NCBI GenBank assembly: GCA_002433485.1 | Contig: DJIF01000136.1 | Coordinates: forward strand, 1-64,000 | DNA length: 64,000 nt | Reading direction: 5' to 3' | From: Deltaproteobacteria bacterium UBA6601 | Lineage (GTDB): Bacteria; Myxococcota_A; UBA796; UBA9615 | In this document: piece after piece, positions 61,819 through 64,000 of the stretch | Position numbering within the stretch: position 1 is the stretch's first letter | How the letters are laid out: each line of letters starts with the position of its first letter | Made by a program: the position numbers and the translations under genes | Notes under the pieces: model-generated | Databases searched by the model: none | The model's input: the letters and a program-made list of their open reading frames with translations, nothing else | What the model was told of the DNA's origin: nothing

Positions 61819-62402
61819 TGCCACTCCGCACGGGAGTCGGCATCCGCTGGAGTAGCACATCGATGACGAATGCCGAGCCGTTCTTTGACCTCAGGATGGG
61901 CAAAGTATGCAATGCCGATGGCACTCTTAAGGGCCATTGCCAACATCCGCCTCGAATACAGGCGGGTTGTCTCCCAGCGACGCAGGTAGCGCTCCCTTGC
62001 CTCCATCGGAAGATCGCTGAAGCGCCGCACCCTCAGCCCAAAAGCCGCAGTACCGTGCTCGAACAACATCAACATCATGCGAAACTCACCGGCCTTAGCT
62101 TCTCCTTGCCCTTCCAGCCAGCGATCGATGTACTCAGGCACTCGAGCCTCAATGCCACTGATGCCCAGTCCGACCCCCGCTGGAAACATGGTCTCGGCCA
62201 GCGCTGCCACAATGGTGTACTCACGACGCTGCAAAAAAAGCAGCTCGCAGGCCGGCTCAACATCGCGATATCGACCGCCGTGCCCGAGACCAAAGATCAA
62301 TCCGGAGCCTCCGCCCAGAGCGGCAACAGTCAGCCCGACACGACGCAGCACAGTGCGACGACTGATGGAAGCGGAGGCTGAAGGACGAGGCCCACGAGAC
62401 AT
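61815..62402 (-). CDS. Gluconate 2-dehydrogenase subunit 3-like protein with Tat-type signal
   Basis: 195 residues. N-terminal SRRTVLRRVGLTVAALGGG is a Tat-like signal with twin Arg. The rest (residues about 50-190) resembles the subunit 3 family (PF13618): ALAETMFPAGVGLGISGIEA, VPEYIDRWLEG, YLRRWETTRLYSRRM. This subunit helps the GMC flavoprotein reach the periplasm or bind its acceptor. The stop overlaps the GMC start as GTGA. The pair is a common operon; the usual cytochrome c subunit is not present next to it. Confidence 0.85.
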   Translation of the reverse strand: MSRGPRPSASASISRRTVLRRVGLTVAALGGGSGLIFGLGHGGRYRDVEPACELLFLQRREYTIVAALAETMFPAGVGLGISGIEARVPEYIDRWLEGQGEAKAGEFRMMLMLFEHGTAAFGLRVRRFSDLPMEARERYLRRWETTRLYSRRMLAMALKSAIGIAYFAHPEVKERLGIRHRCATPADADSRAEWQ

Positions 62403-62570
62403 GCAGCCAGATTGTAGACATCTACTCAGAGAAGCGCTGTAGGGATCTATTCTGACTGATCCATCACAAGCGGTGCGTGCTATGTTAATTGGCCACTCTG
62501 AGGCCCAACGCGGAGGAGTTCACTGTAAAGAGCAGGCGCCTTAGCCTGTCCTCCAGCCCGGGAGTCGAGC

Positions 62571-63485
62571 ATGCAGAAGACCCCAGCCCTCGGCCGGAAC
62601 TGGCTTCCCAGACTCCGCACAGCCAGCGCCATGACTGTCCTGCTGGCGATTATGGGGTGCCCGCCGGCTGAGGCTCCCCAGGTGGACTTCTCTAACCTCA
62701 GTGATGCCCGCTTTCAGGAAGCCTATAGCGCCCAGGTGTACCTGCAGAATTACCGCGGTCCGGCAGCTTTCACCCAGGTTGGCGGCGAGCTACCGCCGGG
62801 TCTGTCCATGAATGAAGCCGGGGAGATCTCTGGTAGCCCCGAATACCTGGGCACCTACAGCTTCGATCTGCTGATCTCAGGCCTCGACTCTTTCGAAGAC
62901 ATCAGCGCTACCGGCAGTATCAACGTAGTGGCCAGCCAGGAGACGCTCGCCCAGGCCTTCATTGGCTACGAGCACGATCAGGCCAACAACATGACGGCGA
63001 CCCTGAACATGATGCGCGACATCTGGCTCCGCGTAACCGGAGGCGGCATCCAGGCCGAAGGGATCAACACCTGGAAGATCAATCCAGGCATCTATCTACC
63101 GGGCCCCAACGGAGTCAATAACGGCGGCGATGAGGACGACGAGCGCATTGGTGACATGACCTTCACCGAGCTGCTGGAGGTGGATGGCGTGGAATTCTCG
63201 GACTGGGAGGCGACCGGTCCAGTAGAGGCCAACCCACCAAGTCATCCCTCCGAACACGTACCGGAAGACGACCCACCGCGAATTAGCGAGGACGGTACCT
63301 TCAGTTCAGGAGCGGATGGCGGCGAGGCCAGCCTACGCCTCAGCCACCCGGACTTCAGCGGCGCCGTGCAGCGAAAAGTAATGGTCATCCCCCCGGATTG
63401 GTGTCCCGAGGGTGAAGACTCACAGGGCGGTCCCGGAGGCTGGAGCACCACCCGCTACTGTGAGGGGCCCAAGCCCACCGAGTAG
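62571..63485 (+). CDS. Lipoprotein with He_PIG-type Ig fold
   Basis: 304 residues. Lipobox AIMGC with Cys30 (VLLAIMGCPP). Residues about 40-125 form a putative Ig domain of the He_PIG type: GELPPGLSMNEAGEISGSPEYLGTYSFDL. Residues 130-304 are of unknown fold; GIYLPGPNGVNNGGDEDDERIGD and CPEGEDSQGGPGG stand out as loop-like. It is probably surface-exposed and binds a ligand; no enzyme motif seen. A fumarylacetoacetase-family gene follows 29 bases later. Confidence 0.8.
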   Translation: MQKTPALGRNWLPRLRTASAMTVLLAIMGCPPAEAPQVDFSNLSDARFQEAYSAQVYLQNYRGPAAFTQVGGELPPGLSMNEAGEISGSPEYLGTYSFDLLISGLDSFEDISATGSINVVASQETLAQAFIGYEHDQANNMTATLNMMRDIWLRVTGGGIQAEGINTWKINPGIYLPGPNGVNNGGDEDDERIGDMTFTELLEVDGVEFSDWEATGPVEANPPSHPSEHVPEDDPPRISEDGTFSSGADGGEASLRLSHPDFSGAVQRKVMVIPPDWCPEGEDSQGGPGGWSTTRYCEGPKPTE

Positions 63486-63514
63486 CCAGCACCCCGAAAG
63501 CAAGTCTAGCCCTC

Positions 63515-64000
63515 ATGCGCCTGGCTCGAATTCGCACCAAAAACGGCATCCGTGTGGCGCTGGTCAGCGCCGACGGCAGGCAGGCGCTCCCGCCGCTCGG
63601 CCACAGGCTACCGGGGATCAGCGATCCTGAACTGGAGCAGGAGCTGCCTCTCTCCTCCGCCAAGCTCATGGCGCCGCTGCAGCCATCAAAGGTGATCGCA
63701 ATCGGTCGAAACTATCGCGCCCACGCACAAGAACTGGGCAACGATGTGCCGAGGCGCCCACTGATCTTCCTCAAGGCACCGAGCTCTGTGATCGGCCCAG
63801 GCGAGCGAATTCTACTACCTCCAGATTCCAGTCAAGTGGAGCACGAAGCTGAATTGGGGGTGGTGATTTCAAAAAGCTGTCGTCACGTTCCCCCCCACCA
63901 ATTCACCTCGGTGGTAGCCGGCTACGTAGCCCTGAACGACGTCACCGCTCGCGACCTACAGCGAGCCGACGGCCAGTTCGCCAGGGGCAAAGGCTTCGAC
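63515..64000 (+). CDS. Fumarylacetoacetate hydrolase-family protein (partial, 3' end off window)
   Basis: 162 codons are present; the frame is open at the right edge. Family core: VIAIGRNYRAHAQELGNDVP, PLIFLKAPSSVIGPGERI and the metal ligand segment VEHEAELGVVI (HxE plus the E in AEL). The next conserved YVALNDVTARDLQ is also present. Full members are 200-290 residues and cleave C-C bonds in acylpyruvates or decarboxylate oxaloacetate with Mg2+ or Mn2+. The substrate cannot be told. Confidence 0.9.
   Translation, partial: MRLARIRTKNGIRVALVSADGRQALPPLGHRLPGISDPELEQELPLSSAKLMAPLQPSKVIAIGRNYRAHAQELGNDVPRRPLIFLKAPSSVIGPGERILLPPDSSQVEHEAELGVVISKSCRHVPPHQFTSVVAGYVALNDVTARDLQRADGQFARGKGFD

Noticed and set aside
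1..64000. tRNA, rRNA, CRISPR arrays, insertion sequences and prophage
   Set aside because: I looked for clover-leaf genes, regular short repeats, transposases and phage structural genes and saw none. Short structured RNAs could be missed by eye.

Overview
The window is bacterial, gene-dense and G+C-rich (about 60% by eye), with about 50 protein genes, many in tight operons that overlap as ATGA, GTGA or TAATG. Several secreted proteins carry thrombospondin type-3 (TSP3) aspartate repeats, MopE-like DxDG/DC motifs and a C-terminal tail of Cys cluster, hydrophobic helix and Arg cluster that resembles the MYXO-CTERM sorting signal. Lipoproteins are numerous, some with DDDDSA tails. This points to a Myxococcota-like (former Deltaproteobacteria) heterotroph. 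The placement is inferred from protein style, not from a marker gene. I see no rRNA, tRNA, CRISPR array, prophage or insertion sequence.

Layout. 1-6.7 kb (minus): an OmpA/TSP3 outer-membrane protein (cut by the left edge) coupled to a 938-residue TSP3 protein, then an acidic membrane-anchored protein and a small acidic protein. 6.8-15.3 kb: a TSP3/MopE protein with a PNGase F-like lipoprotein, a fused transporter/spermidine-synthase-like protein, and a CocE-type hydrolase fused in frame to a lipoprotein. 15.4-25.4 kb: SMUG1-type DNA glycosylase, DUF971 protein, membrane methyltransferase-like protein, ASPIC/UnbV repeat lipoprotein, membrane glycosyltransferase with a HAD phosphatase, HD-GYP and cyclic-nucleotide-binding proteins, and a LAS-type peptidase-like lipoprotein. 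25.5-29.8 kb: GNAT acetyltransferase, thioesterase, MDR oxidoreductase, an apparently solitary D12-class adenine methyltransferase, TusA and a GT2 glycosyltransferase.

29.8-37.8 kb is a nucleoside salvage operon: deoC, pyrimidine nucleoside phosphorylase, CNT transporter, punA and cdd, running on into rnd and a GT4 glycosyltransferase. Together these import nucleosides, deaminate cytidine, release bases by phosphorolysis and split deoxyribose phosphate. 37.8-48.3 kb: a redoxin lipoprotein, a second transporter/spermidine-synthase-like fusion, an acyltransferase/SDR/homocysteine methyltransferase/beta-helix operon, and a class 3 aldehyde dehydrogenase. 48.4-54.2 kb: UDP-glucose dehydrogenase and UDP-glucuronate decarboxylase (making UDP-xylose), an NhaC-type antiporter, a TPR-like membrane protein and a divergent GntR regulator.

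54.2-64 kb: a large lipoprotein with Ig-like modules and a possible lipid-binding C-terminus, a pair of tiny inverted lipoprotein genes, a PfkB kinase, a DUF2914 lipoprotein, a GMC oxidoreductase with its small Tat-like partner, an Ig-fold lipoprotein and the start of a fumarylacetoacetase-family gene. The most unusual locus is 57.1-58.0 kb. Two 42-44 residue lipoprotein genes lie head to head in a 0.5-kb gap. They share 71 identical nucleotides that cover exactly the signal peptide and lipobox, have different Asp/Ser and Asp/His tails, and each has a TCGGGC-N8-GCCCGA inverted repeat upstream.
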